The notes under the pieces are model-generated. The model was not told where the DNA came from and searched no databases. It was given only the letters and a program-made list of their open reading frames with translations. From contig CALHAG010000001.1 of assembly GCA_937934305.1 (NCBI GenBank), forward strand, positions 112,659 through 176,658: DNA of 64,000 nt, written 5' to 3'. Positions 41,277-49,714 of this stretch are shown in pieces. Source of the DNA: Candidatus Caldarchaeum subterraneum. Lineage in GTDB: Archaea; Thermoproteota; Nitrososphaeria_A; Caldarchaeales; Caldarchaeaceae. Within the stretch, counting starts at the first letter, position 1, and the number at the start of each line of letters is the position of its first letter. Position numbers and translations under genes: made by a program.

Positions 41277-42200
41277 TTGAACCCGCTGACGCTGCTGATA
41301 CATCCGTCAAAAGCCAAAACAGTAGAGGGTTCACGGGAAATCAGGAAAGCACTCATAGTTTTCACCTTGGCGGCACTCAGCCAAGCCGCTGTCACCATCT
41401 ACATTTACCGCTTCAAAACCGTTTACGAGATAGCTCTGGGGCCCTACTCGATTGTTGAGCTGGAGCTTTTTCAGCTAGATTATTTGATGATGGCTAGCCT
41501 GACAACGGTCTTCACCGCGCTCGTCATCATCGTGGGTGTGGGCCGAATACTTGGCAGGCTTCTCGGCAGAAACCATGCATCGATGCGTGATTTCCTCACC
41601 GTTTTCCTCTACCTCTTCACAGTCTTCGCCATAGTTAACGTGTTCATATTCACGGCAACAATCCCCTCAGCACCCGAGAAATACTACGTCTTCGGCGCAC
41701 AATTCTCGGACGTGATATTCAGAAACGCGACGTTGACATGGGTTGACGGAGACATAGCGAGAACCATCGAGACAGAGCTGCTCTACGCCAAGAAAGCCAA
41801 CGTGACACGGGTGCTCAGCGACGGGAAAATGGTTGAAACAGGCGGATACACCGCGGATGAGATACAGAGAATAATTTCAGAGAGCGTCCTCACAGTTTCT
41901 CTTCAAAATCCCTCCGCTCCACCATACAGCTTGCCGGAAAAAATTAGTTTGGAGGACTTTGTTTTCCAAGACATAACTCCTCGGACCACGCTTATCACAT
42001 CAATAGCGGCGGTTAGAGAACAGCCCGGAGCATTCATCCCAATCATCAGTGTGGTGAAAAACTTTGCATGGCGCGTTCTTATGTCCATCTACACAGGCCT
42101 CTTCGTCATGTATCTACACAACACATCTCGGAAATCCGCTTTTCTCGTGATGCTGCTAACTTACCTCGCCGTCGCTAACCTTGTTCCAGCGATTTCCTAA
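41277..42200 (+). CDS. Multi-pass membrane protein, unknown (Yip1-like layout)
   Basis: The 307-residue protein has an N-terminal PLTLLIHPSKAKTVEGSREI segment followed by about five hydrophobic helices. A soluble segment of about 120 residues lies before the last two. The beginning resembles Yip1-domain proteins, but I cannot support a function. It begins with TTG four bases after the sdhB stop and so belongs to the same transcript. Its last 26 bases overlap the convergent PPAT gene. Confidence 0.55.
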   Translation: MNPLTLLIHPSKAKTVEGSREIRKALIVFTLAALSQAAVTIYIYRFKTVYEIALGPYSIVELELFQLDYLMMASLTTVFTALVIIVGVGRILGRLLGRNHASMRDFLTVFLYLFTVFAIVNVFIFTATIPSAPEKYYVFGAQFSDVIFRNATLTWVDGDIARTIETELLYAKKANVTRVLSDGKMVETGGYTADEIQRIISESVLTVSLQNPSAPPYSLPEKISLEDFVFQDITPRTTLITSIAAVREQPGAFIPIISVVKNFAWRVLMSIYTGLFVMYLHNTSRKSAFLVMLLTYLAVANLVPAIS

Positions 42201-42906
42201 GCTTACCCAGCGGCGTAATCTCACCCATCATGACGCGGGTTGATGAGACAGGCTGTCCATCCTCAGCCACCACTAGGGGGGATATCCTGATATCAAGCTG
42301 GTTAAGGTTTCGCTCCACCCTCTTCATGTTTATCTCCGATGCACGATACGCTGTCGCGGGGCTTGTGACGATGAGCTCGACAGCGGGGTCGTCAAGCGTT
42401 GGGCCATAGGGGTCTTCGAGAACAGTTATCCTAGCTCTCTCAAGCCATCCATATCTGCTGAGAAACTCACGCAGCTGCTTAACCCGTTGCTCATAGGATG
42501 GTATCGGATATTTTTTCCCAAGTTTTGCGGCGAAGCCGTCGGATGTGACGCCGACAATCACTTTCTCCGCTTTGGTGAATGCTTCGGCGAGCAGCGCCAT
42601 GTGCCCCACATGGATGACTGAGAAGGTGCCGCCCAGCGCCGCGAGGCCGTAATCCGTGCCCCGTTTTCCAGCACAGTTCCCCATCATAGCCAAAACCTCT
42701 TCACCGGTTTTACGCAATTCCCAGAGAATAACCATCGCTTCCCCCCTTGTAACACCAAGCCGCGTAACCACCTCCTCGACAGAGATATCGGGCTTAGCCA
42801 GCAACAGCTTATCCCTTACATATGCCATGTGGCTACGGTAAAGCGGAAGAGCCTTGACAGCCTCGACCAAAGTCATCCAATCAGCCGACAACCCGGGATA
42901 ACACAT
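42175..42906 (-). CDS. Pantetheine-phosphate adenylyltransferase with N-terminal helical extension
   Basis: The enzyme adenylates phosphopantetheine in CoA synthesis. The 243-residue protein has the nucleotidyltransferase motif GGTFSVIHVGH (92-102) with the catalytic His, and QPVSSTRVMMGEI as the ISSTxIR-like motif near the C-terminus, as in archaeal PPATs. The usual Asp in GGTFD is Ser. About 85 extra N-terminal residues look like a helix-turn-helix (SVEEVVTRLGVTRGEAMVIL). ATG 42906 lies at TATA distance from cttaaacc. Confidence 0.8.
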   Translation of the reverse strand: MCYPGLSADWMTLVEAVKALPLYRSHMAYVRDKLLLAKPDISVEEVVTRLGVTRGEAMVILWELRKTGEEVLAMMGNCAGKRGTDYGLAALGGTFSVIHVGHMALLAEAFTKAEKVIVGVTSDGFAAKLGKKYPIPSYEQRVKQLREFLSRYGWLERARITVLEDPYGPTLDDPAVELIVTSPATAYRASEINMKRVERNLNQLDIRISPLVVAEDGQPVSSTRVMMGEITPLGKLRKSLEQG

Positions 42907-43017
42907 CCACCAACAGCTGGCGCAAGGTGGTTTAAGAGTTTCTCCACCGCAACCGCTCGGAGGCTGGGGTGTTGCGAAAAACTTATTACAGCTATAAAGG
43001 ATGTGAAAAACGGCGGA

Positions 43018-43272
43018 ATGGCAGCTGATACTGACCAGATGGAGAAGGTCTTGACAGAACAGCTGGAATACTGTGAAAAAATGCTTGAGATGGAGGCGCG
43101 TCTTGACCTCGTTGTCGCCATGCTCGAGGAAATAATCAACGATCTCTCCACGCCGAAGACATGGCTCACCGAAGAAAAACGCAGCAAACTCCTCGAGAGA
43201 GCCAAAATATCCTACTACAGGGCTAAAACCCTTCTCTACCTCGCCGAAACAACCCGCGGCACAAAATTCTAA
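43018..43272 (+). CDS. Small helical protein
   Basis: The 84-residue protein from ATG 43018 is rich in charged heptads (QMEKVLTEQLEYCEKMLEME, then DLVVAMLEEIINDL and RAKISYYRAKTLLYLAE). It is predicted to be a helical bundle or coiled coil. A TATA-like gctataaagg ends eight bases upstream, somewhat closer than usual, and the frame is open further upstream only into the neighbouring gene's territory. No family recognised. Confidence 0.5.
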   Translation: MAADTDQMEKVLTEQLEYCEKMLEMEARLDLVVAMLEEIINDLSTPKTWLTEEKRSKLLERAKISYYRAKTLLYLAETTRGTKF

Positions 43273-43324
43273 ACAGGCTTAGCAACGGCCCCCACCTCAT
43301 CCCATAAATCTCTCTAAAAACTGT

Positions 43325-43350
43325 TCGAACGTTTCTGAACGGTTTTGACG
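43325..43350. promoter_or_regulatory. Three phased GAAC-like repeats upstream of the secreted repeat protein
   Basis: The sequence tcgaac-gttt-ctgaac-ggtt-ttgacg repeats with a 10-base period. It is similar in spelling and phasing to the TGAAAC triplet at 17610-17636, and it too lies close to a gene for a membrane winged-helix regulator. It sits about 50 bases before the ATG at 43401. Confidence 0.35.
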
Positions 43351-43400
43351 CTTTCTATCTGGGATAAGGTTTTTCGGCATCTTTTCGCAGAGGAGCTGCG

Positions 43401-44210
43401 ATGAAGGCTTCGGTGTTAATGGCGGTTTTGCTGTTGACGGCCGTTCTAGCTACGGCTGCTTTGGCTGCTGCTCAGGAGCTGACAGACATGTCGCTGGGGC
43501 AGAGGATTACCGCGGAGCTGAGGTCAATAGTTGTGGAGCATAGGGAGGCGGTGAGGGAAGCGTTGCTCGATTTCAAGTTGAAGCTGGAGCAGATAGAGGA
43601 GAACAAGACAGAGCTGATAGCACAGTTTCTCGAAGAACGGCAGAATAGAATGGAGCAGATTAGGACTGAAATAGAGAACCTGCGACAACAATACCTCGCG
43701 GGCAACATCACAAAAGAAGAGTATACAGCGGCGTTGAAGGCTCTGCAAACTGAGCTCAAAGCACTAGCAAAGTCATCTGAGAAACTCGGCCAGAGGATGC
43801 AGGAGCTCGTGAAAGAGGTTAAGGAGGCTGTGAAGGAAAAGGTCGAGAGGCTGCGGGAAATCAACAGAGAATTTGGCCAGAGGGTTGCGGAGGAGGCCAA
43901 GAAGCTGGGCGACATGGCCAGGGAAGAAGCAGGGAACCAAGGGACAGACAACGACAGGGGGAGAGGCCAGGGCAACCCTCATAGAGACAACTCAACAGAA
44001 ACAAACAACGCCGACAACAGTAACAGAGGACAAAACAACACCGCCGACGAGCGGCCCGGCAACCCGCATCACGGCAACTCAACAGACACCGACAGAGGAA
44101 GAAGAGGACAAAACAACAGCAGCGACGATAGGCCAGGTCACCAGCATCAAGACAACGCAGCCAACACGGAAAACAACCGTGATAGAGAAAGGGGACGCGG
44201 CAGACAATAA
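43401..44210 (+). CDS. Secreted coiled-coil protein with Asn/Asp/His-rich repeat tail
   Basis: The 269-residue protein has a signal peptide (1-25), then about 160 residues of continuous charged helix (for example LDFKLKLEQIEENKTELIAQ) predicted to form a coiled coil. The tail (about 180-269) is low complexity, with two copies of a 26-residue unit RGQNN-x3-D-x-RPG-x2-H. Several N-x-S/T sequons lie in the tail. It resembles periplasmic metal-sensing or stress proteins with helical arms only in general layout. The gene has gaggag before its ATG and is followed by a membrane winged-helix gene. Confidence 0.6.
   Translation: MKASVLMAVLLLTAVLATAALAAAQELTDMSLGQRITAELRSIVVEHREAVREALLDFKLKLEQIEENKTELIAQFLEERQNRMEQIRTEIENLRQQYLAGNITKEEYTAALKALQTELKALAKSSEKLGQRMQELVKEVKEAVKEKVERLREINREFGQRVAEEAKKLGDMAREEAGNQGTDNDRGRGQGNPHRDNSTETNNADNSNRGQNNTADERPGNPHHGNSTDTDRGRRGQNNSSDDRPGHQHQDNAANTENNRDRERGRGRQ
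44025..44180 (+). repeat. 78-base in-frame repeat, two copies
   Basis: agaggacaaaacaac recurs at 44025 and 44103, a 78-base period (26 codons). The copies diverge in third positions and a few codons. The repeat encodes the Asn/Asp/His-rich tail of the secreted protein. Confidence 0.6.
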
Positions 44211-44258
44211 CACACCAAACACGAGAAAGCTATATACACAGATGCATAAACACCCCAC

Positions 44259-45131
44259 ATGCTCATCACTCTTTTCCTCTCACTCATGCTCGTTGCTTCA
44301 CAACCCCCTCCATACATCACCCTGTATGTGGTGGAGCTCGGTGCTGATGGTTCAGCGACTTGGCGGATATCTCACGCTTTTCCACTAGGTTCCGTTGAGG
44401 AGGCTGAAGCGTTCAAGACGTTGGCTTCAAACATGTCTCTGCAGAGTGGCGAGTATTTGGCGAGGGTTGAGAGGCTTGTCTCCGATGCCGCGGCTGCCAC
44501 GGGTAGAGAGATGATGGTTGAGGATTTTCATGTTAGCCACGAGGTTGTTGAAACGGTTAGTGGGATGCTTGGCGTTGTTAAAGTGGTGTTCCGGTGGAGC
44601 GGGTTCGCAAAAAGGCTGGACAACGGTCTCGAGGCCGGAGACGTCTTCGTCGGTGGAATGGTTCTACTCGACGGCGAAACACTTAGAATATCTTTTCCCA
44701 CCGGTTACAGGGTTGTCGAGGTCAGGCCCACGGCCGACGGCATGGGCGACGGATTTGTCGAATGGAGAGGGCGCAGAGTCTTCGGCGAAAAAGAGCCGCA
44801 CATCGTTCTATCCTCGTCCAACATTGTTCCTGCTCCGCCCAGCTTTCTTCAGAGTAGCTGGATAGTGTTTCCGGCTCTGTTTTCTGTAGGTTTGGGCGCA
44901 GCTGTTGCTTTGTTTGCCAAGCGTCGTAGACGTGTTTCCGGTGATGAGCTTCTGGTTGAACGTGTTGTAGCTGTTCTCAGGCGTCATGGCGGGGAGATGA
45001 AGCAGTCGCAGATAGCGCGGGAGCTTGGGCTACCGCGTTCAACCATCAGCACAGTGATGAAGGTTTTGGAGGAGCAGGGAAGGGTCTCAAGAGTTAAGGT
45101 GGGCCGCGACGTTGTTGTGAAGCTGCAGTAA
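44259..45131 (+). CDS. Membrane-bound winged-helix regulator with extracytoplasmic domain
   Basis: The 290-residue protein has a signal peptide (MLITLFLSLMLVASQP), an extracytoplasmic domain of about 190 residues, a membrane helix (WIVFPALFSVGLGAAVALFA) and a basic linker. A cytoplasmic winged helix follows (ERVVAVLRRHGGEMKQSQIA, then RELGLPRSTISTVMKVLEEQ). This is the layout of archaeal one-component membrane regulators. It starts about 50 bases after the secreted repeat protein and may sense the same signal. Confidence 0.75.
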   Translation: MLITLFLSLMLVASQPPPYITLYVVELGADGSATWRISHAFPLGSVEEAEAFKTLASNMSLQSGEYLARVERLVSDAAAATGREMMVEDFHVSHEVVETVSGMLGVVKVVFRWSGFAKRLDNGLEAGDVFVGGMVLLDGETLRISFPTGYRVVEVRPTADGMGDGFVEWRGRRVFGEKEPHIVLSSSNIVPAPPSFLQSSWIVFPALFSVGLGAAVALFAKRRRRVSGDELLVERVVAVLRRHGGEMKQSQIARELGLPRSTISTVMKVLEEQGRVSRVKVGRDVVVKLQ

Positions 45132-45138
45132 CGATGCC

Positions 45139-46407
45139 TCAGCGGCGGTGGCTATACCAGCCCTCCATCCTCTCCCAGCTCCAGCCATAGCTCGAGGGGA
45201 CAGCGTATCCGAAGACTATGCAGCCCCTCCACACAGCATACTGAGGCTCCGCCGAAAGCTTCACAACAGGATTCTCGACACCCTTCTGCCTCAGCTCATG
45301 TGTGAGACGTGTCTCGCTGTCGACCGCCACTCCACGAAGCCTCTGAGGAGACTGCCACGAAAAGTTCCCGCCCGAGAGAATAACCTGGCTGTAGAGAAGA
45401 GGCTGGAGCTCTGTGGGGCATTTTTCGACGGCTTGGATGATTGTGTCAGCTATGCTGAGTGTGCCGTAGAAGACCATGTCACCGACTTTCGTGTCCGCGG
45501 GCTTCGGCATACCTCTCCTGTGATAGCTCTCAAAGATTTCGTGGTTGGGGTTGAAGACGTATTCGCCGATAAGGAAACGAGCCCACGAATCTTTTCCGAG
45601 GTCGATTTTTATCCGCGTCCCAGGCGGCTGATACACAGTCTTCAACTCGTCTGGATAATTTTTCGCGAAAGCCAGCGCCTTATCCAGCTCCAGTGGCAGA
45701 AGACCTATGTTTTCCTTGACCTTTCTCACCAGGGCCTCTTCTTTCACGAGGTCACCATAGCCCGCGTCCTTGAGTATCTCAGCTGTTATGGCGTTGGCCG
45801 CGCTTCCCCCTCTGTTGAGAGCTATGACAGCCTCGCGGATGGGTGCCCGCGATATCGGCGAGACCTGTGTGTTGCCGTGCCCGCTCTCGACTACTACGCA
45901 TGAGGTCTGCTTATGCGCTATCGCGACGGCGAGAGGCTGGGGAATGATTGTCGAGGAATGGATGAGACCTTCTGCGGCCAGCTTATCATAGATGCTGAAG
46001 AGCCGTTCATACATGTAGCGGGGAGCTGTTGCGGATAATGCTGCGACGACGTAGAACCCTTTGAACCCGAAGCCTCCTGGCTTGAACTCGGCGAGGCTTT
46101 GGCGAGTCAGCTCCTCGACAACACGCCACGCCCTTTCATCATCCCGTCCGATAGTTCCACTCCGCATAGGGTAAACGAGACGCGTCGAAAGCTCCGACCC
46201 CGCCCCGAGAAAAAGCGTAACATCCTTGCCCACCACAACCTCTTTCTCCACACCCAATAGCTCCGCAACAATAGACTTCTCCGGAAAATATCCTCTGTTA
46301 GCTGTTACGAGAGGCCTATCGCCCTGCGTGATGGGGCCGTACTTGAAGTCACTTGTTCCATAGTCGCATCCAAACACATAACGCCTCCGATAGTCCTCGT
46401 CGAACAT
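45139..46407 (-). CDS. Crenactin-like actin
   Basis: The 422-residue protein has the actin-fold phosphate 1 loop FGCDYGTSDFKYG (12-24), phosphate 2 VVVESGHGNTQ (171-181) and the adenosine loop LSGGNFSWQ (344-352), plus LNRGGSAANAITAEIL in the region of the connecting helix. The length and wording match archaeal crenactins, which form double-stranded filaments related to eukaryotic F-actin. In the phosphate 2 loop the position of actin's catalytic Asp is Glu174 and the adjacent catalytic His region reads NTQ. It is downstream of a coiled-coil gene and an MscS gene on the same strand. The exact role (cell shape or segregation) is unknown. Confidence 0.82.
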   Translation of the reverse strand: MFDEDYRRRYVFGCDYGTSDFKYGPITQGDRPLVTANRGYFPEKSIVAELLGVEKEVVVGKDVTLFLGAGSELSTRLVYPMRSGTIGRDDERAWRVVEELTRQSLAEFKPGGFGFKGFYVVAALSATAPRYMYERLFSIYDKLAAEGLIHSSTIIPQPLAVAIAHKQTSCVVVESGHGNTQVSPISRAPIREAVIALNRGGSAANAITAEILKDAGYGDLVKEEALVRKVKENIGLLPLELDKALAFAKNYPDELKTVYQPPGTRIKIDLGKDSWARFLIGEYVFNPNHEIFESYHRRGMPKPADTKVGDMVFYGTLSIADTIIQAVEKCPTELQPLLYSQVILSGGNFSWQSPQRLRGVAVDSETRLTHELRQKGVENPVVKLSAEPQYAVWRGCIVFGYAVPSSYGWSWERMEGWYSHRR

Positions 46408-46439
46408 CTACAAACCACATCTCCCCGCAGTATTATACC

Positions 46440-47084
46440 TCATTTCTTACCCGACAAAAGCTCAACCCATGGGTTGTCCTCGATAAAGGATGGAAGATTC
46501 TCCGGCTTCTTCGGCTTTTTTGCTCTGTTCTCTTCTCTCGCCACGGGGGATGTTGGCTGCGGAATGGTCTGAGTCGGCTGAACAGGCTGTCTCGCCATCT
46601 CCTCAACCCTTCTCTCCAAATCCTCAACACGTCGCAACACCTCGGCCAACATGTTCTCAAGCCTCTCCACACGCTCAACATCGATAGATGGTTTCTCCAA
46701 TACAATGGGTTTCTCCTCATCAACGGTTTTGCCTACAAACCCCGCCTCAACTATCTCTACAACGTCTCGCTCATCATAGACCAGCACACCTATCTTGTTA
46801 ACTCTGAAAGCGTAGTCGCCGACCCGCGAGACAAACGCCATAGGCAGACACACATAGGCAAGTTTGCCGCCACCCGACTCCATCGCCGCCTGAATAATCG
46901 TCGCCAGCATCTCATCCCTGCTAGCCAGCTCATCCACAACCCTGACAATAGATTCAGATTCACCACATAAGAAACGGAGAAAACCATCGGCAATAGATTT
47001 CTCCACAACCCTGCACCCCCTCGCAGCAAAATGGCTCTCAACCCATTTCATCAACACACTGCGGGCCGGCATCTCCACGCACAA
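46440..47084 (-). CDS. Coiled-coil protein upstream of crenactin, possible arcadin-2-like partner
   Basis: The 214-residue protein has an N-terminal alpha/beta domain (about 1-115), a coiled coil (VERVERLENMLAEVLRRVED and on, about 133-163), a Pro/Gln/Thr-rich linker, and a short amphipathic C-terminal peptide NLPSFIEDNPWVELL. In Pyrobaculum the crenactin partner arcadin-2 (about 200 residues) binds the filament through its C-terminal peptide; the layout and position here recall that. The link is inference from architecture, not from a match. It ends 32 bases before the actin start. Confidence 0.5.
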   Translation of the reverse strand: MCVEMPARSVLMKWVESHFAARGCRVVEKSIADGFLRFLCGESESIVRVVDELASRDEMLATIIQAAMESGGGKLAYVCLPMAFVSRVGDYAFRVNKIGVLVYDERDVVEIVEAGFVGKTVDEEKPIVLEKPSIDVERVERLENMLAEVLRRVEDLERRVEEMARQPVQPTQTIPQPTSPVAREENRAKKPKKPENLPSFIEDNPWVELLSGKK

Positions 47085-47110
47085 TATCTCCTGGATAGGG
47101 ATAAGTTTTT

Positions 47111-48001
47111 CTAAGCGAGAGCCTTCTGCTTGGCTTCTCTATGAACCTCAATCACTTTAGCCAGCAGTCTTGACTTCAGCTCCCGCCACTGTGTTACCGG
47201 CGCCTCAAACGTGATGACAACAATGTAGTGGGTTTTGTCGCTCTGCTCCTCGAGATAAATGTCCTTGATCTCGGGAAACTCTGAGAGAGCTTCCCTCAGA
47301 TTGTTCAAAACAGTTTCAGGGCTGATGTCGATGGGAAACTCGTATCGGAGCTTTCTTTCACGCTCGGTGACCTCTGAGTAGTTGGCTATCGCGGAGTTGG
47401 CGAGGATGAGGTTGTTGGGAATCTTGATTACCAATCCATCGTCTGTGACGAGCGTTGTATACATGAGGCTCATGTTGTCCACGACACCTGTATAGGCTGG
47501 GATGACGTAGTCTCTTGAGAAGAATTTGTAGCCGGGTAAAAAGGCCCACTGATATGGGATAATGCTCGTGACGACCGCTATCCTGTCGCCTATCTTGAAG
47601 GGCCTTGACGTCAGAAGTATGATGCCAGCGATGACGTTTGACAGAGTTGTTTGACCGGCGAAACCTATCACAAGCCCCGTGACTGTTCCGCCCGCGAGAG
47701 CTGTCTCAGGAGGTATGCCCAGCGTGGACAGCACGAAGACCGCTATCAAGATGTAGCCTATTATTTGGATGATGAGGCCGCCTCCAACAGCCTGCTGGCC
47801 AACAAGTGGCCTAAAGGTTTTGACAACATGCGAGGATGTTATTCTGACGAGGTATACGCCCACAAGCACTATGGAAGCGACAACCACAACTCTCTCCATA
47901 AGCGGAGGTAGATAGCCAAGGTTCACCAAAGCAAATATGGTGAGATAGAGGCCAACGGCCAGCAAAACCCCCAAAACAAACCGTGCCCTAAACCCTGCCA
48001 T
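47111..48001 (-). CDS. MscS-family mechanosensitive channel
   Basis: The 296-residue protein has about four membrane helices. The pore helix region is GTVTGLVIGFAGQTTLSNVI, followed by AGIILLTSRPFKIGDRI and the beta domain with VIKIPNNLILANSAIANYSE. A longer loop (about 150-170) than usual is inserted after GDRIAVV. It would release osmolytes on hypo-osmotic shock. It is 26 bases upstream of the coiled-coil gene. Confidence 0.88.
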   Translation of the reverse strand: MAGFRARFVLGVLLAVGLYLTIFALVNLGYLPPLMERVVVVASIVLVGVYLVRITSSHVVKTFRPLVGQQAVGGGLIIQIIGYILIAVFVLSTLGIPPETALAGGTVTGLVIGFAGQTTLSNVIAGIILLTSRPFKIGDRIAVVTSIIPYQWAFLPGYKFFSRDYVIPAYTGVVDNMSLMYTTLVTDDGLVIKIPNNLILANSAIANYSEVTERERKLRYEFPIDISPETVLNNLREALSEFPEIKDIYLEEQSDKTHYIVVITFEAPVTQWRELKSRLLAKVIEVHREAKQKALA

Positions 48002-48066
48002 ATGTCAAACAACCAACCAGAAACTTATAAAGGAATACAATTGATGTATGGTGGACAAGCCCTCTC

Positions 48067-48687
48067 ATGTTGAGGAAAATTGCTAAGTTTCTTTCGAGCG
48101 GTTTGAAGAGCATTAGGCTGAGTCTCGAGATATCGGGAACGAACGTTGCCGTCCGGAGATATTTTTTCAGCAACTCTTTTGACGGTGTCTTGACCGTTAC
48201 GGGGCTTTGTCTGGGAGCCGCGGTTGCGCCTGGGACGAAGGTTTCGACGGTTGTTTTCGCAGGCCTGGGAGCCTCTATAGCCATGCTTGTCTCAGGCTTC
48301 AGCGGCATCTATGTGATTGAGAGCGCCGAGACACGTAGAAGAGTAAGGGAGATTGAGGAATCCATGCTTCGTGACGTCAGCGACACAATCATCGGGAGAG
48401 CTGGATTGGTCGGCCCGCTTATCGCCTCGCTAATCGGAGGATTATCAACTTTCCTCCTCTCGTTGACGGTTCTTTTGCCATACATCGTGAGCCTGTACAT
48501 GGATGAGCTGCAGCCTTATGCTGTGTTTCTTTCTCCTGCGGTGGGGTTTATGCTGCTGTTTGTGCTTGGAATGTTTCTCGGAAAGTTCTCGAAAATTGAT
48601 ATGGTTAAAACGGGTTTGAAGATGCTGGGTATGGGGGTCGTCACAGCTGTGATGATATTGTTGATGGAGCTGCTTCTCAGCCTGTGA
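48067..48687 (+). CDS. VIT1/CCC1-like membrane transporter
   Basis: The 206-residue protein has five hydrophobic segments. The first domain contains ISGTNVAVRRYFFSNSFDGV, typical of the VIT1/CCC1 family (iron and manganese transport into vacuoles or out of the cell). FAGLGASIAMLVSGFSGIYV and a charged cytoplasmic helix (ESAETRRRVREIEESML) follow. Substrate by family: Fe or Mn, not proven. Its end overlaps mtnA by 11 bases. Confidence 0.75.
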   Translation: MLRKIAKFLSSGLKSIRLSLEISGTNVAVRRYFFSNSFDGVLTVTGLCLGAAVAPGTKVSTVVFAGLGASIAMLVSGFSGIYVIESAETRRRVREIEESMLRDVSDTIIGRAGLVGPLIASLIGGLSTFLLSLTVLLPYIVSLYMDELQPYAVFLSPAVGFMLLFVLGMFLGKFSKIDMVKTGLKMLGMGVVTAVMILLMELLLSL

Positions 48688-49714
48688 GGAACTTGTAGAG
48701 CTCGTTTGGTTTGAAGACGCCTTTCTCTGTGATGACCGCTGTGACGAGATGTGGAGGAGTGATGTCGAAGGCGTAGTTAATGGCCCGTGTTCCCGGTGGC
48801 GTGATTCTCTCACGTCCCACGTAATGCACCTCATCCTCCGACCGCTCCTCAATAACCACCTCATCCACTGTTTTATGCAAGTCTATGGTTGATGTGGGTG
48901 CTGCGACGTAGAAGGGTATGTTGAAGTGCTGTGCGTTGACTGCGGCTGATAACGTGCCTATCTTGTTGATGACGTGGCCTGTTTTGGCGAGGATTCTGTC
49001 GGCGCCGACGACGACGCAGTCTATCATGCCTCTTGACATGAGGAACGCAACCGCTGTGTCAGGCACAACATAGAACGGTATTTTGAGTGTTTTGAGCTCG
49101 AAGGCCGTGAGCTTTGCTCCCTGTAGACGGGGTCTTGTCTCGCTGGCGTAGACGAGTATTTTCTTCCCCGACTCATGTGCGTACCTGATTACTCCCAGGG
49201 CTGTGCCGTATCCGGCTGTGGCGAGGGCTCCTGCGTTACAGTGTGTGAGTATTTTTGCGTCGTCGGGTATGAGGTCTGCGCCGAGTCTGCCGATGGTTTT
49301 GTTCATCTCCACATCTTCTCTATGGATTTTATGTGCCTCGTTGAGGAGTTCTTTCGCGATTTCTGCAGGCGACCCATCGATGTTCTCCGCCCTCTTCATC
49401 ATTCTGTCAAGGGCCCAGAAGAGGTTGACCGCTGTTGGCCTTGTGGAGCCGAGTGTTTTCGCGGCTTGCCTAAGCTTGGTCAACAGCTGTTCACGTGTCT
49501 TAGCTCTTGAACGAAGAGCCGCTAACGCCATGCCATATGCAGCGGTAACACCGATTGCGGGAGCGCCTCGGACAGCCATGTCCTTAATCGCCACAGCAAC
49601 ATCATCAACATCTCTACATCGTAGAAACTTTACACGAGCAGGCAAAAACCTCTGGTCAAGTAGAACAAGCTCACCACGCCGCTCATCCCAGCGAATCGTC
49701 TCAACAGCCTGCAA
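48677..49714 (-). CDS. mtnA: Methylthioribose-1-phosphate isomerase-like protein
   Basis: The 345-residue protein has the MtnA set RGAPAIGVTAAYG, HCNAGALATAGYGTALGVIR with the catalytic Cys, SETRPRLQGAKLTAFEL and GADRI with the catalytic Asp. MtnA converts methylthioribose-1-phosphate to methylthioribulose-1-phosphate in methionine salvage. Archaeal relatives include ribose-1,5-bisphosphate isomerase and aIF2B, but the length and motifs favour MtnA. Confidence 0.9.
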   Translation of the reverse strand: MQAVETIRWDERRGELVLLDQRFLPARVKFLRCRDVDDVAVAIKDMAVRGAPAIGVTAAYGMALAALRSRAKTREQLLTKLRQAAKTLGSTRPTAVNLFWALDRMMKRAENIDGSPAEIAKELLNEAHKIHREDVEMNKTIGRLGADLIPDDAKILTHCNAGALATAGYGTALGVIRYAHESGKKILVYASETRPRLQGAKLTAFELKTLKIPFYVVPDTAVAFLMSRGMIDCVVVGADRILAKTGHVINKIGTLSAAVNAQHFNIPFYVAAPTSTIDLHKTVDEVVIEERSEDEVHYVGRERITPPGTRAINYAFDITPPHLVTAVITEKGVFKPNELYKFLTG

